Assembly: GCF_005864045.1 (NCBI RefSeq)
Contig: NZ_VBSP01000015.1
Span: 1-50,211, forward strand
Reading direction: 5' to 3'
Source: Ruoffia tabacinasalis
Lineage (GTDB): Bacteria; Bacillota; Bacilli; Lactobacillales; Aerococcaceae
Length of the DNA: 50,211 nt
Shown here in pieces: positions 8,779 to 19,253 of the stretch (positions within the stretch are counted from its first letter, which is position 1; the number at the start of each line of letters is the position of its first letter). A model generated the notes under the pieces. The model saw nothing but the letters and a program-made list of their open reading frames with translations, searched no databases and was not told the origin of the DNA. The position numbers and the translations under genes were made by a program.

Positions 8779-11700
8779 TTACACCTCCTGTGTTACTTGA
8801 TTTAAGACATCAGCCGTATCTTTCGTGAAATGAATCAAGGCAGATAACCACTGATCATTATCTTTATTATATACATTTAAACTGACTTCTAATTTATTTT
8901 TATTGATTTGTACTTTAGCTTGTAGTGGAACATTCTGTAAGGCTTGGAATATGTTCGCTCCTTGTAGATGCTTCGTTGCTTCTTCATTAAACGTCGCAAT
9001 CACTTCTTGACGCTTACGTGTAAATGATAGGATACCTGCTTCAATACTGTAATGTTTAATTAAAGCAATATCTAATAAGTCTGAAACTTCATCTGGGAAT
9101 TCGCCAAAGCGGTCAATCAGCTCGTCTTGTAAGCTACGGTAATCCTCTTCTGAACTAATGTTTTGAATGGATTTGTAGACACCGATTTTTTGAATATCGT
9201 CATCAATATACTCACCCGGAATATAGGCATCAATATTGACTTGCCATTCAAATGAAGTCGATTCACCAAAGGTTTTCGCGCTATTGCCTTGACGAGCATC
9301 CACTGCTTCTTTAAGCATTTGTGTATACAGGTCGTATCCGACAGAATCGATGAAACCGGATTGTTGCTTACCAAGTAAGTCTCCTGCCCCTCGAATCGAT
9401 AAATCTCGCATAGCAATCTTAAAGCCTGAGCCTAATTCAGTAAATTCACGAATCGCGTTTAAACGCTTCTCACTAATCTCATTGAGTTGTTTAAATGGCT
9501 CATACATTAAATATGCGTAGGCTAAACGGTGTGTACGACCGACACGTCCTCTAAGTTGATACAAGGTTGATAAGCCCATATGGTCCGCATTTTCTACAAA
9601 AAGTGTGTTTGCGTTAGGTATATCTACACCTGTTTCGATAATGGTAGTTGTCACTAGAACATCATACTCGCCTCCAATAAAGTCGACTAACACACGTTCC
9701 AATTCCACTTCCGATAGTTGCCCATGGGCAACGGCTACTCTTGCTTCTGGTACGAGATTCGAAATCTCTTCAGCTTTTTGATGGATGGTTGCGACACGGT
9801 TATGCAAGTAAAAGACTTGTCCTCCGCGGGCTAGCTCACGTTCAATACCTGTTTTAACGACGCCTGCATTCAATTCCATCACATATGTTTGAACTGGGAA
9901 TCGGTTTTGTGGTGGTGTTTCAATTAGTGATAAATCTCGCACACCAATCATCGACATATGTAATGTTCTTGGAATCGGTGTCGCTGTTAATGTTAATACG
10001 TCCACATCGGCTTTCAATTGTTTTAGTCTCTCTTTATGTTTCACACCAAATCGTTGTTCTTCATCGACAATTAATAGCCCTAAATCGTTAAATTCAATAT
10101 CTTTTGAAAGTAGACGGTGAGTTCCGACGATAATGGATAACTCGCCTGATTTAATCTTTTTAATATTCTTAGTCTGCTCTGCTCGCGAGACAAATCGGCT
10201 TAACATACCTATCTCAAACGGCCAATCACTAAACCGCTCTTGAATCGAGTTGAAATGTTGTTGAGCTAGAATTGTTGTTGGTACTAAGAAGGCAACTTGT
10301 TTCCCGTCCATGACAGCTTTAAAAATTGCTCGAATCGCTACTTCGGTCTTACCGTAACCAACGTCTCCTACAAGTAAACGATCCATCGGTTTATCTTTTT
10401 CCATATCTTTTTTAATTTCTTTTGTACTTCTTAATTGGTCTGCCGTTTCAACATAAGGAAAGGCGTTTTCGAATTCTTTTTGCTCTGGGGTATCCGGAGT
10501 AAATGGATAACCTTTTCGTTTTTCACGTTCTGCATATAAGGCGATGAGTTCGTCAGCAATGTCTTCAACTTTCGCTTGAACTTTTCTAACAGTTTTCTTC
10601 CATTCACTTCCGCCTAATTTGTTTAGTCTCGGTTGTTTTGATTCTGACGCGACGTATTTTTGTAGTTGGTTAATATTCTCAACTGGGAGTAAGACACGCG
10701 CATTATCTTCATATTCAATCGCAACTAAATCTTTATGAACGCCGCTTATTTCCATCGTTTCAATCCCGACGTAACGTCCAATACCATGACTTAAGTGGAC
10801 AACGTAATCGCCAACATCTAACTCGTTATAACTCTTAATTCGCTCTGAGTTTGATAAACCTTGTGGCGTTGCTTTTTTACGTCTTAATTGATTGAATAAT
10901 TCAAGCTCTGTCACGACAACCCAGTTTTCATTCGGTAATTCAAACCCTTTGGCTAAAGAAGTCGTCACGATATTGATGGCACCCGTTTGAGGCTCGTCTC
11001 CCTCTTGGATAACCGTTGGATGAATATTATATTCTTCGAATAAATTCAGCGCTTTAACCGCATCTTTATTCGTTGACACGGTCACTTGAATTAATTTCTC
11101 TTGCTTCAACCATTGTTCCATCTCTGCTTTAATTAAAGGCATTTGATGGAAGAACTGATTCATGCTTCGATATTGAAAAGCAAAGACATCTGAAAAGCGA
11201 ATATTTGCTAAACCACCTTGCATTAGTGAGAAATATTGGACCGCTACTTGGCTATTCGCTTGGCGAATTTCTTCATAGGCTTCTAATAGGATAGAGACCC
11301 CTGGCAAAAGCTGTCCTTTACTGATTTCTTGTTCGATCCAAAACTGATCTTGTTCAATGGCTTGAAATTCATTCTGTTGAATTCGTCCCATCTCCATGAC
11401 GATTAAGCGTGCATCATCTTGTAAGTAATCAATGAGCGACGTGCCCTCTTTATCCCAGAAACCTAAGTAGGCATTGGCATACTTTAAAGGCTCACCTTGT
11501 TCCAATAATGTAAATTGCTCCGTTTGAACAGATTTCAATTGCATTTTTAATTCTTCGTCTTCTATTTTCTTCAGATGTTTATCTAAATGTTTCTTTAATT
11601 TATCCAAAATTTCTCTTTGATCATGGGGTGTAAATATGACATCTTGTGCGGGGTAAAACTCAGTCTGTTCAATATTCTCCATCGATTCTTGCGTTTCTGC

Positions 11701-12315
11701 ATTGAATAGTCGGATTGAATCTAATTCCGTATCAAAGAAGTCTAATCGAACTGGGTGATCTGCGTTTAAGGGATAGAAGTCAACGATACTCCCGCGAATA
11801 CTATATTCACCCGGTGATTGAACCATCCCTTCACGGCGATAACCATATTGATTGAATAACTTTTCTAAGTCCTCTCTTTCAATATCCATCCCAATTTCCA
11901 TTGTAAATAAAGCATCTTTCCAACGTTCAACTGGTGTGAGCCTCATGCGTAGAGCACCTGAAGATGCAACGATAATGCATGGCTTTCCGCTAGCTAATGC
12001 GTTTAATGCTTTAACACGATCAGCAGTATTGTCCATCGATGAAATTGAATACATCACGGCTAATGACTCTTCATTAGGGAATAACAATACCGGAACATCC
12101 GGCAATAAACTTACTAAATCTTCAAATAATTCATTTTGTTGTTTGTGTCTCGGTTCAATGACTAAATATTGTTGTGGTTGATTCAAATATTGTTGAGCAA
12201 TAAATATAGAACGCGCACTATCGTCCAAGCCAGTAATGAGTTTGGCATCTGTATCCGTTGAATTGTTAATTTGATTGATGATTGGACTAAAAGGTTGTTT
12301 ATACATTGTTGTCAT
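8779..12315 (-). CDS. mfd: Transcription-repair coupling factor
   Basis: DNA translocase that removes RNA polymerase stalled at lesions and recruits UvrA. The 1178 residues have the family order: UvrB-like N-terminal module, RNA-polymerase-interacting domain at about 490-560 ([20 protein letters not shown]), the RecG-like motor with Walker [16 protein letters not shown] and TATPIPRTL, and the C-terminal autoinhibitory TRCF domain. A second Met three codons downstream is an alternative start. uvrA is also in this window (47163-49991). Confidence 0.98.
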   Translation of the reverse strand: MTTMYKQPFSPIINQINNSTDTDAKLITGLDDSARSIFIAQQYLNQPQQYLVIEPRHKQQNELFEDLVSLLPDVPVLLFPNEESLAVMYSISSMDNTADRVKALNALASGKPCIIVASSGALRMRLTPVERWKDALFTMEIGMDIEREDLEKLFNQYGYRREGMVQSPGEYSIRGSIVDFYPLNADHPVRLDFFDTELDSIRLFNAETQESMENIEQTEFYPAQDVIFTPHDQREILDKLKKHLDKHLKKIEDEELKMQLKSVQTEQFTLLEQGEPLKYANAYLGFWDKEGTSLIDYLQDDARLIVMEMGRIQQNEFQAIEQDQFWIEQEISKGQLLPGVSILLEAYEEIRQANSQVAVQYFSLMQGGLANIRFSDVFAFQYRSMNQFFHQMPLIKAEMEQWLKQEKLIQVTVSTNKDAVKALNLFEEYNIHPTVIQEGDEPQTGAINIVTTSLAKGFELPNENWVVVTELELFNQLRRKKATPQGLSNSERIKSYNELDVGDYVVHLSHGIGRYVGIETMEISGVHKDLVAIEYEDNARVLLPVENINQLQKYVASESKQPRLNKLGGSEWKKTVRKVQAKVEDIADELIALYAEREKRKGYPFTPDTPEQKEFENAFPYVETADQLRSTKEIKKDMEKDKPMDRLLVGDVGYGKTEVAIRAIFKAVMDGKQVAFLVPTTILAQQHFNSIQERFSDWPFEIGMLSRFVSRAEQTKNIKKIKSGELSIIVGTHRLLSKDIEFNDLGLLIVDEEQRFGVKHKERLKQLKADVDVLTLTATPIPRTLHMSMIGVRDLSLIETPPQNRFPVQTYVMELNAGVVKTGIERELARGGQVFYLHNRVATIHQKAEEISNLVPEARVAVAHGQLSEVELERVLVDFIGGEYDVLVTTTIIETGVDIPNANTLFVENADHMGLSTLYQLRGRVGRTHRLAYAYLMYEPFKQLNEISEKRLNAIREFTELGSGFKIAMRDLSIRGAGDLLGKQQSGFIDSVGYDLYTQMLKEAVDARQGNSAKTFGESTSFEWQVNIDAYIPGEYIDDDIQKIGVYKSIQNISSEEDYRSLQDELIDRFGEFPDEVSDLLDIALIKHYSIEAGILSFTRKRQEVIATFNEEATKHLQGANIFQALQNVPLQAKVQINKNKLEVSLNVYNKDNDQWLSALIHFTKDTADVLNQVTQEV

Positions 12316-12359
12316 TCTTTATGTCTGCTCCTTTCTTTTAAAAGAATAAATACGGATTT

Positions 12360-12386
12360 AGGGGCTCAGTAACTGACCCCCTTTAA
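12360..12386. terminator. Possible hairpin between pth and mfd
   Basis: An inverted repeat (GGGGCTCAG, three-base loop, CTGACCCCC) lies in the 106-bp gap between pth and mfd. It lacks a clear T run on the minus strand, so it may be an attenuator, a processing site or a weak terminator. Confidence 0.35.
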
Positions 12387-12421
12387 TCCATATATCTATA
12401 GTAATCTTATTCTACCATATC

Positions 12422-12985
12422 TTACTTATTATATTCACTCATAACGTGCTGGAAATCCTTGCCATCAAGCCAAGCTTCAATAGCATCGACAGTTTGATCA
12501 ACCGCTTCATCGACAGCAATGCGATCTTCTGCTGTAAATCGTGCCAATACGTGATCGACTACTTTCCAACCGCCTTGAGGACGACCGATACCGATTTTAG
12601 CTCGTTTGAATTCGTTAGTACCTAGCATATCGATGATACTTTTAATTCCATTTTGCCCACCTGAACTGCCTTTTTTACGGAAACGAACACGGCCAGGATC
12701 CAAGTCTAAATCATCATGAATAACTAATATATCATCAATATCAACACCATAATAACTCATTATTGGTAGTAATGCTTCTCCAGAAAGATTCATATATGTG
12801 AAAGGTTTCATTAGCAAAACTCTTTCCCCATTTCGATGCCAAATTGTATAGTCTGATCTGAATTTTTGTTCGGTCATTTCTAAATGATGACGTCTCAAAA
12901 TCTCGTCAATGGCATCAAAGCCAATATTGTGACGGCTGCCGTTATATTTGCTACCAGGATTGCCTAAACCTATTACTAACTTCAC
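12422..12985 (-). CDS. pth: Peptidyl-tRNA hydrolase
   Basis: Releases tRNA from prematurely dropped peptidyl-tRNA. I place the start at the GTG at 12985-12983, giving 187 residues that open with MKLVIGLGNPG, the family's normal N-terminus, and an AGGTGAT site at proper spacing. The GTG nine bases upstream would lie inside that ribosome binding site. The catalytic His is in the NIGFDAID region (SRHNIGF), and the conserved Asn and Asp are in FMNLSG-like YMNLSG and HDDLDL. It heads the pth, mfd, rqcP, divIC run. Confidence 0.96.
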   Translation of the reverse strand: MKLVIGLGNPGSKYNGSRHNIGFDAIDEILRRHHLEMTEQKFRSDYTIWHRNGERVLLMKPFTYMNLSGEALLPIMSYYGVDIDDILVIHDDLDLDPGRVRFRKKGSSGGQNGIKSIIDMLGTNEFKRAKIGIGRPQGGWKVVDHVLARFTAEDRIAVDEAVDQTVDAIEAWLDGKDFQHVMSEYNK

Positions 12986-13072
12986 TTTTATCACCTATCA
13001 TTTCTTAATAAAATCTCTTCGGTAGTATATCACAAACCTACTTATAAATCCTGAGTTTGAATTATTTTCAAT

Positions 13073-13087
13073 TTGGAAACGTTTAAA
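13073..13087 (+). promoter_or_regulatory. Candidate cre (CcpA) site upstream of ldh
   Basis: TTGGAAACGTTTAAA matches the cre consensus WTGNNANCGNWNNCA at all but one position. It ends 12 bases before the predicted -35 of ldh, a position from which CcpA usually activates. It could also influence pth, which diverges. Confidence 0.45.
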
Positions 13088-13099
13088 TTATAATTGATA

Positions 13100-13129
13100 T
13101 TGAGTAATAGGATTTTATTGTGATATACT
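13100..13129 (+). promoter_or_regulatory. ldh promoter
   Basis: TTGAGT (13100-13105) and TATACT (13124-13129) are spaced 18 bases. The predicted start point near 13136 leaves a leader of about 20 bases before the GAAAGGGG ribosome binding site and ATG of ldh. Confidence 0.6.
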
Positions 13130-13157
13130 GAGCATATAATGAAAGGGGATTTTTATT

Positions 13158-14114
13158 ATGACAGAAACATTAGACAAAATTATTTTAATTGGCGACGGCG
13201 CGGTCGGTTCAAGTTTTGCATTCTCATTAACGCTTCAAGGGGTTGGACGAGAATTAGGTATTATTGATATCGATACTGATAAAACAGTTGGAGATGCGAT
13301 GGACTTATCAAGTGCATTGGCTTATCATTCAACTAAAAAAATCTATTCAGCTCAATACTCTGATTGTCATGACGCTGATATTGTTGTCATCACTGCTGGA
13401 GCTGCTCAAAGGCCGGGTGAAACTCGCTTAGATTTAGTTAACAAGAATTTAAAAATCTTTAAATCAATCGTTGGTGAAGTGGTTGCCTCAGGTTTTGATG
13501 GAATCTTTTTAGTAGCGACAAACCCAGTGGATATTCTAACTTATGCAACATGGAAATTTAGTGGTTTCCCTAAAGAACGCGTGATTGGTTCAGGAACATC
13601 TTTAGATACTGCACGTTTCCGTCAAGAAATTGCTTCATTAGTTGATGTTGATGCACGTAATGTTCACGGATATATTCTTGGTGAACATGGGGATACAGAG
13701 TTCCCAGTTTGGTCTCATGCAAACATTGGTGGGTTACAAATTTACGAATGGATTAAAGATCACCCTGGAACAGATGAGGAAGCATTAGCTAATGTCTTCT
13801 TTAAAGTTCGTGACGCTGCTTATGAGATTATCAAACGTAAAGGCGCTACTTATTACGGAATTGCTGCTTCATTAACTGCTATCTGTCGTGCTATCTTAGA
13901 TAATACACATTCTATCTACCCTGTTTCTGCTTATCTAGACGGCGAATATGGACAAGAGGATGTTTATATCGGAGTGCCTGCGGTGATAGGCCGAAAAGGT
14001 ATTATCTCTACTGTTCAAATTCCTTTAAACGAATTAGAACAAGATCGTATGAACCATTCTGCAAATACTTTACGTGATATCATTAATGAAAGCTTCGCAA
14101 ACTTAGAAGAATAA
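13158..14114 (+). CDS. ldh: L-lactate dehydrogenase
   Basis: Reduces pyruvate to L-lactate with NADH, the redox-balancing last step of homolactic fermentation. The 318-residue protein has the NAD-binding loop GDGAVGS (12-18), the mobile-loop arginines in QRPGETR (84-90), the substrate-binding stretch TNPVDI and the active-site histidine H177 in GEHGDTEF. The DARNVHGY segment before it is where fructose-1,6-bisphosphate-activated enzymes bind their effector. It is monocistronic, with its own promoter and a strong terminator. In several lactobacilli ldh also neighbours pth. Confidence 0.96.
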   Translation: MTETLDKIILIGDGAVGSSFAFSLTLQGVGRELGIIDIDTDKTVGDAMDLSSALAYHSTKKIYSAQYSDCHDADIVVITAGAAQRPGETRLDLVNKNLKIFKSIVGEVVASGFDGIFLVATNPVDILTYATWKFSGFPKERVIGSGTSLDTARFRQEIASLVDVDARNVHGYILGEHGDTEFPVWSHANIGGLQIYEWIKDHPGTDEEALANVFFKVRDAAYEIIKRKGATYYGIAASLTAICRAILDNTHSIYPVSAYLDGEYGQEDVYIGVPAVIGRKGIISTVQIPLNELEQDRMNHSANTLRDIINESFANLEE

Positions 14115-14131
14115 AAATTCACAAAATTAGA

Positions 14132-14182
14132 ACCAGACCGCTGAAGATAAGGATAAGACTCCTTCAGCGGTCTGGTAATTTA
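14132..14182 (+). terminator. Terminator after ldh
   Basis: A perfect 15-bp stem (14132-14146 with 14162-14176) and 15-base loop is followed by an AT-rich tail (AATTTATTT). Confidence 0.88.
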
Positions 14183-14199
14183 TTTGTTAATATAACTAA

Positions 14200-14244
14200 A
14201 AATACCTTAGCTATTCGCACTCAGAACGAATAGCTAAGGTATTT
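14200..14244 (-). terminator. Terminator after veg
   Basis: A perfect 18-bp inverted repeat (14200-14217 with 14227-14244, 9-base loop). On the minus strand the stem ends in T-rich sequence, so it should end veg transcripts. It may also back up the ldh terminator in the other direction. Confidence 0.88.
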
Positions 14245-14264
14245 ATCAGTATTTATATATAAGG

Positions 14265-14498
14265 CTACTTGAATTCTAATTCAATTGTATTCGTTAATAC
14301 ATCACGGTAGCTATAACTAATGCGATCAAAATCATTTTCGTCTTGATTTAAATCTACAATGAAGACTGAACGATATGTTTCTTTAAGGACACCTTTACGT
14401 TCTTCTTTCTTTTTGCGCCCCATCTGAACAGTCACACTAATCTCTTCACCAACACGATCTTCCAAATAAGTCTTTATCTCTGATAATTCATTTGGCAT
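14265..14498 (-). CDS. veg: Veg protein
   Basis: Small protein (77 residues) of the Veg family, found next to rsmA throughout Firmicutes and linked in B. subtilis to biofilm regulation and spore outgrowth; its biochemical role is unsettled. The core is VGEEISVTVQMGRKKKEERKG followed by the aromatic YRSVFIVDL strand region. I chose the ATG at 14498 because an AGGTGAT site lies five bases before it; a TTG two codons upstream would abut that site. Confidence 0.92.
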   Translation of the reverse strand: MPNELSEIKTYLEDRVGEEISVTVQMGRKKKEERKGVLKETYRSVFIVDLNQDENDFDRISYSYRDVLTNTIELEFK

Positions 14499-14588
14499 TC
14501 CCAATCACCTCACCGTATCATTATAACACATAGTGATTAAAAAATCAATGATACCACAACTCTCGAAAGGTGACAAGTAAATTTCAAA

Positions 14589-15470
14589 TTAAATTTCGCT
14601 TAATTTATTAAATAATTCTTCAAATTCATAAACTGTCAGTGTTTCTGCACGGCGTTTGGGATCGATTTCAGCTTGTTCAAAGCCTTCAGCTAATTTAGTT
14701 TGGTCTGCTTCACCATTTTGATAATAATTTCTGACATTATTCCAAATTGTTTTCCGACGTTGAGTAAAGGCCATTTGAATGAATTTCTCAAACTCTCTTG
14801 GCTCATCCACTTCGACTAAAGGTTTCTCGCGGCGTCTTAACATTAGTACGGCCGAATCAACATTTGGTTTCGGAATAAAGACACTTTTTGGAACAATAAA
14901 GGAAATACTTGCTTCCATTTTATTCTGGATGGCTATCGTCAATGAATTGTATGCTTTCGTTCCCACTTCTGCAGTCATTCGCTCTGCCACTTCTTTTTGC
15001 ATCATCATTGCTAAGCGATTGAAAGGCAAATCTGTGTCTAATAAGTGCATAATAATCGGTGTTGTAATGTAATAAGGTAAGTTCGCAACAACAACTAAAT
15101 CTTCAGCTTCTTTTAAATGAGCAAATTCCGGATTATTAAAATTCACTTTCAAAATATCTTCATGAACTACGTTCACATTGTCATATTCAGATAGGGTGTT
15201 GGCTAATACTTTTACAAAACGGGGATCAATTTCAAAGGCCAGTACTTCTTTGGCTGATAAGGCTAAAAATTCTGTCAGCGCACCAATTCCTGGTCCAATC
15301 TCGATGACCGTTGTATTTTTAGTAATATCCGCTGTTTGAATCATCTTGTCTAGGATTGATGGTTCAACTAAGAAGTTTTGTCCTAAACTCTTTTTCATCT
15401 TTATATCGTATTGATTCATGATTTCGGCAGTTCTTGTGGGTGTGGCAATTAATCGTTTAGATGTTTCCAT
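14589..15470 (-). CDS. rsmA: 16S rRNA dimethyladenosine transferase RsmA (KsgA)
   Basis: Dimethylates two adjacent adenosines near the 3' end of 16S rRNA, a late step in 30S maturation. The SAM-binding region shows KKSLGQNFL and EIGPGIGALTEFL, and the catalytic motif is NLPYYI. I choose the ATG at 15470 (293 residues), which has AGGTGA at five bases, over a GTG nine bases upstream. It overlaps the end of rnmV by 14 bases, so the two are translationally coupled. Confidence 0.97.
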   Translation of the reverse strand: METSKRLIATPTRTAEIMNQYDIKMKKSLGQNFLVEPSILDKMIQTADITKNTTVIEIGPGIGALTEFLALSAKEVLAFEIDPRFVKVLANTLSEYDNVNVVHEDILKVNFNNPEFAHLKEAEDLVVVANLPYYITTPIIMHLLDTDLPFNRLAMMMQKEVAERMTAEVGTKAYNSLTIAIQNKMEASISFIVPKSVFIPKPNVDSAVLMLRRREKPLVEVDEPREFEKFIQMAFTQRRKTIWNNVRNYYQNGEADQTKLAEGFEQAEIDPKRRAETLTVYEFEELFNKLSEI

Positions 15471-16044
15471 TTTGTTCACCTGCTTTCAATTGATTTGTTA
15501 ATTCTTCTAAAGTAATCTGATACATTGCTAGCTTTTTCTGTAATTGTTTACCATTAATGTGTCCAAGATGGTAATGGTTTGATATATATTCTCGACGGAC
15601 TTTTGCTTCGGGGTGACCAATGAGTTTGAGTCGCATTAATTCAGCTTTGTGAATAAATACCGGTTCGACAGTATTCGGTGTCATAACAGCTTCAAGTGCT
15701 TTTATAATGCTTTCTCTGGTCGCATGTTCAACACCTAAACTCTTTCCTCGCTTCCCTGCATTCGCCTCTTCTGGCTTAATATAGGCGTGTTTAACGCTAG
15801 GGATCGCTTGTTCGATAATTCGTCGGATACGCTCTCCTTGAAAGTCAGGATCCGTAAAGACAATGACTCCCAACTTTTCATGAGCAGCTTTGATTTGATC
15901 GAGTGTTGCTTGATCAATGGCAGATCCATTCGTTTCAATTGTTTGGACAGTTTTACCGAACGCCTCGATTAATCTTTTCGTATCATCTCGCCCTTCAACA
16001 ACAATGACTTCACGGGGCGGATTGGCATGCTTATTATTTTTCAT
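15457..16044 (-). CDS. rnmV: Ribonuclease M5
   Basis: Matures 5S rRNA by cutting both strands of its precursor stem. The TOPRIM domain carries the glutamate in VIVVEGRDD and the acidic DxD-type motif in FTDPDFQGERIR. The family's small C-terminal domain follows. The start at 16044 (195 residues, MKNNKH...) overlaps the tatD stop by 11 bases and gives the expected length. An ATG 42 bases further upstream lies well inside tatD and has no ribosome binding site. Confidence 0.95.
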   Translation of the reverse strand: MKNNKHANPPREVIVVEGRDDTKRLIEAFGKTVQTIETNGSAIDQATLDQIKAAHEKLGVIVFTDPDFQGERIRRIIEQAIPSVKHAYIKPEEANAGKRGKSLGVEHATRESIIKALEAVMTPNTVEPVFIHKAELMRLKLIGHPEAKVRREYISNHYHLGHINGKQLQKKLAMYQITLEELTNQLKAGEQNGNI

Positions 16045-16828
16045 GTTGCTTCGTCTCTGGATACCACTTAAATACTTCAAAGGCATTATTCGTTGTTAAG
16101 GTCGCAATTTCATCAAGTGGCATGTCTTTCACTTGCCCAAGAAATTCCGCCACATAGCGAACATAGGCTGGCTCGTTACGTTTACCTCGTTTCGGTACAG
16201 GAGCTAAGTAAGGTGCATCTGTCTCAACTAAAAGTCGGTCATTTGGGACAACTTTAGCCGCTTCACGTACGTCTTCTGTCTTTTTGAAAGTTAAAACACC
16301 ACTAAAGCTGATATGCATTCCTAAATCTAGGAATTTATATACTTCTTCCTTAGTTTCACCATATGAATGCATGATACCGCCGGCTTTAGGAATACCTTCT
16401 TCTTTTAAAATTTTATAAACATCGTCCGTCGCATCGCGGTTATGAATGGTAATTGGCAAATTATGTTCCTTTGCCATCGCAATTAATCGTCTAAATACTC
16501 GGTGCTGATCTTCTTTAGTAGAATCTGGCCAATAGTAATCAAGCCCAATTTCACCTAACATTTGTACTTTCGGTGCTGCGAGTTTTTCTTCGAGTTGCTT
16601 CTCGATGGCTTGATTATAACGTGACGCTTCTGTTGGATGCCAACCGATGACGCTAATAATGTGTTCATTCTCTTGGCTGAGTAATAAACTCTTTTCAATG
16701 GTCTTCTCATCAAAGCCCACCACCGCCATATATTCTACGTCATTGTCTTTAGCTTGTTGGATGATTTCTGACTCGATGCCTTCAAATTGATCGGCGTTCA
16801 GATGCGTATGGGTATCAAATAACTTCAA
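16034..16828 (-). CDS. tatD: TatD-family metal-dependent deoxyribonuclease
   Basis: Metal-dependent hydrolase of the amidohydrolase superfamily with 3'-5' nuclease activity in studied members. The 264 residues contain the metal ligands H7 and H9 (DTHTHL), the Glu in GEIGLDYYW, the His in TIHNRDA and the terminal Asp in ETDAPYLAP. The start codon is TTG at 16828, preceded by GGAAGG. Its place between metG and rnmV is the usual one. Confidence 0.95.
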   Translation of the reverse strand: MKLFDTHTHLNADQFEGIESEIIQQAKDNDVEYMAVVGFDEKTIEKSLLLSQENEHIISVIGWHPTEASRYNQAIEKQLEEKLAAPKVQMLGEIGLDYYWPDSTKEDQHRVFRRLIAMAKEHNLPITIHNRDATDDVYKILKEEGIPKAGGIMHSYGETKEEVYKFLDLGMHISFSGVLTFKKTEDVREAAKVVPNDRLLVETDAPYLAPVPKRGKRNEPAYVRYVAEFLGQVKDMPLDEIATLTTNNAFEVFKWYPETKQHEK

Positions 16829-16875
16829 AATATCTTACCTTCCTTGTTAAAGTCTCTTATACAGAATAACTGAAT

Positions 16876-16914
16876 AAAACCTTAATCTCAATCAATAAAT
16901 GAGACTAAGGTTTT
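16876..16914 (-). terminator. Terminator or attenuator between metG and tatD
   Basis: A 15-bp stem with one mismatch (AAAACCTTA...TAAGGTTTT outer part) and a 9-base loop lies in the 97-bp gap after metG. The minus-strand tail is TTTTATT. It probably reduces readthrough into tatD. Confidence 0.65.
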
Positions 16915-16925
16915 ATATATATAAA

Positions 16926-18995
<2,070 letters not shown>

Positions 18996-19086
18996 TTATA
19001 GCATACTCACACTTATTATGCTTTATTCATAGAGAATCGGTACGAATTGGTAGTGGATTTTATTTGAACATGATTTTTTGACACGT

Positions 19087-19166
19087 ACTTGAGCCAAATG
19101 GATATGCGGTTTGGCTTGAGTTCGAGCAACTTAAGATAAATGACATCACGGTTTGGCTTGAGTTCG
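19087..19166. repeat. 18-bp direct repeat and matching stem-loop between the PcsB-like gene and metG
   Basis: CGGTTTGGCTTGAGTTCG occurs exactly at 19107-19124 and 19149-19166 (42-bp spacing). Just to the left, ACTTGAGCCAAA (19087-19098) can pair with the first copy's TTTGGCTTGAGT over 12 bp, counting G-U pairs. The 294-bp gap 18960-19253 otherwise contains the metG -10 region and the terminator of the hydrolase gene. This looks like part of a dispersed intergenic repeat. Confidence 0.6.
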
Positions 19167-19205
19167 CCTAAAATCTTTCGCCCACACAAAATAACATTAT
19201 AAATA

Positions 19206-19237
19206 CAAAAAACCAGATCAGAGTGGACTGACCTGGT
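19206..19237 (-). terminator. Terminator after the NlpC/P60 hydrolase gene
   Basis: A 10-bp stem (19212-19221 with 19228-19237, one G-T pair) with a six-base loop runs into a minus-strand T run at 19206-19212, 17 bases after the stop codon. Confidence 0.85.
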
Positions 19238-19253
19238 CGTTAAATTCTATTAA

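Noticed and set aside
13118-13133. Rex (NADH sensor) operator at ldh, TTGTGA half-site
   Set aside because: Only one half of the palindrome is present; no TCACAA at the required spacing.
16045-16086. Upstream ATG for ribonuclease M5
   Set aside because: It lies inside tatD, lacks a ribosome binding site and adds residues not found in the family.
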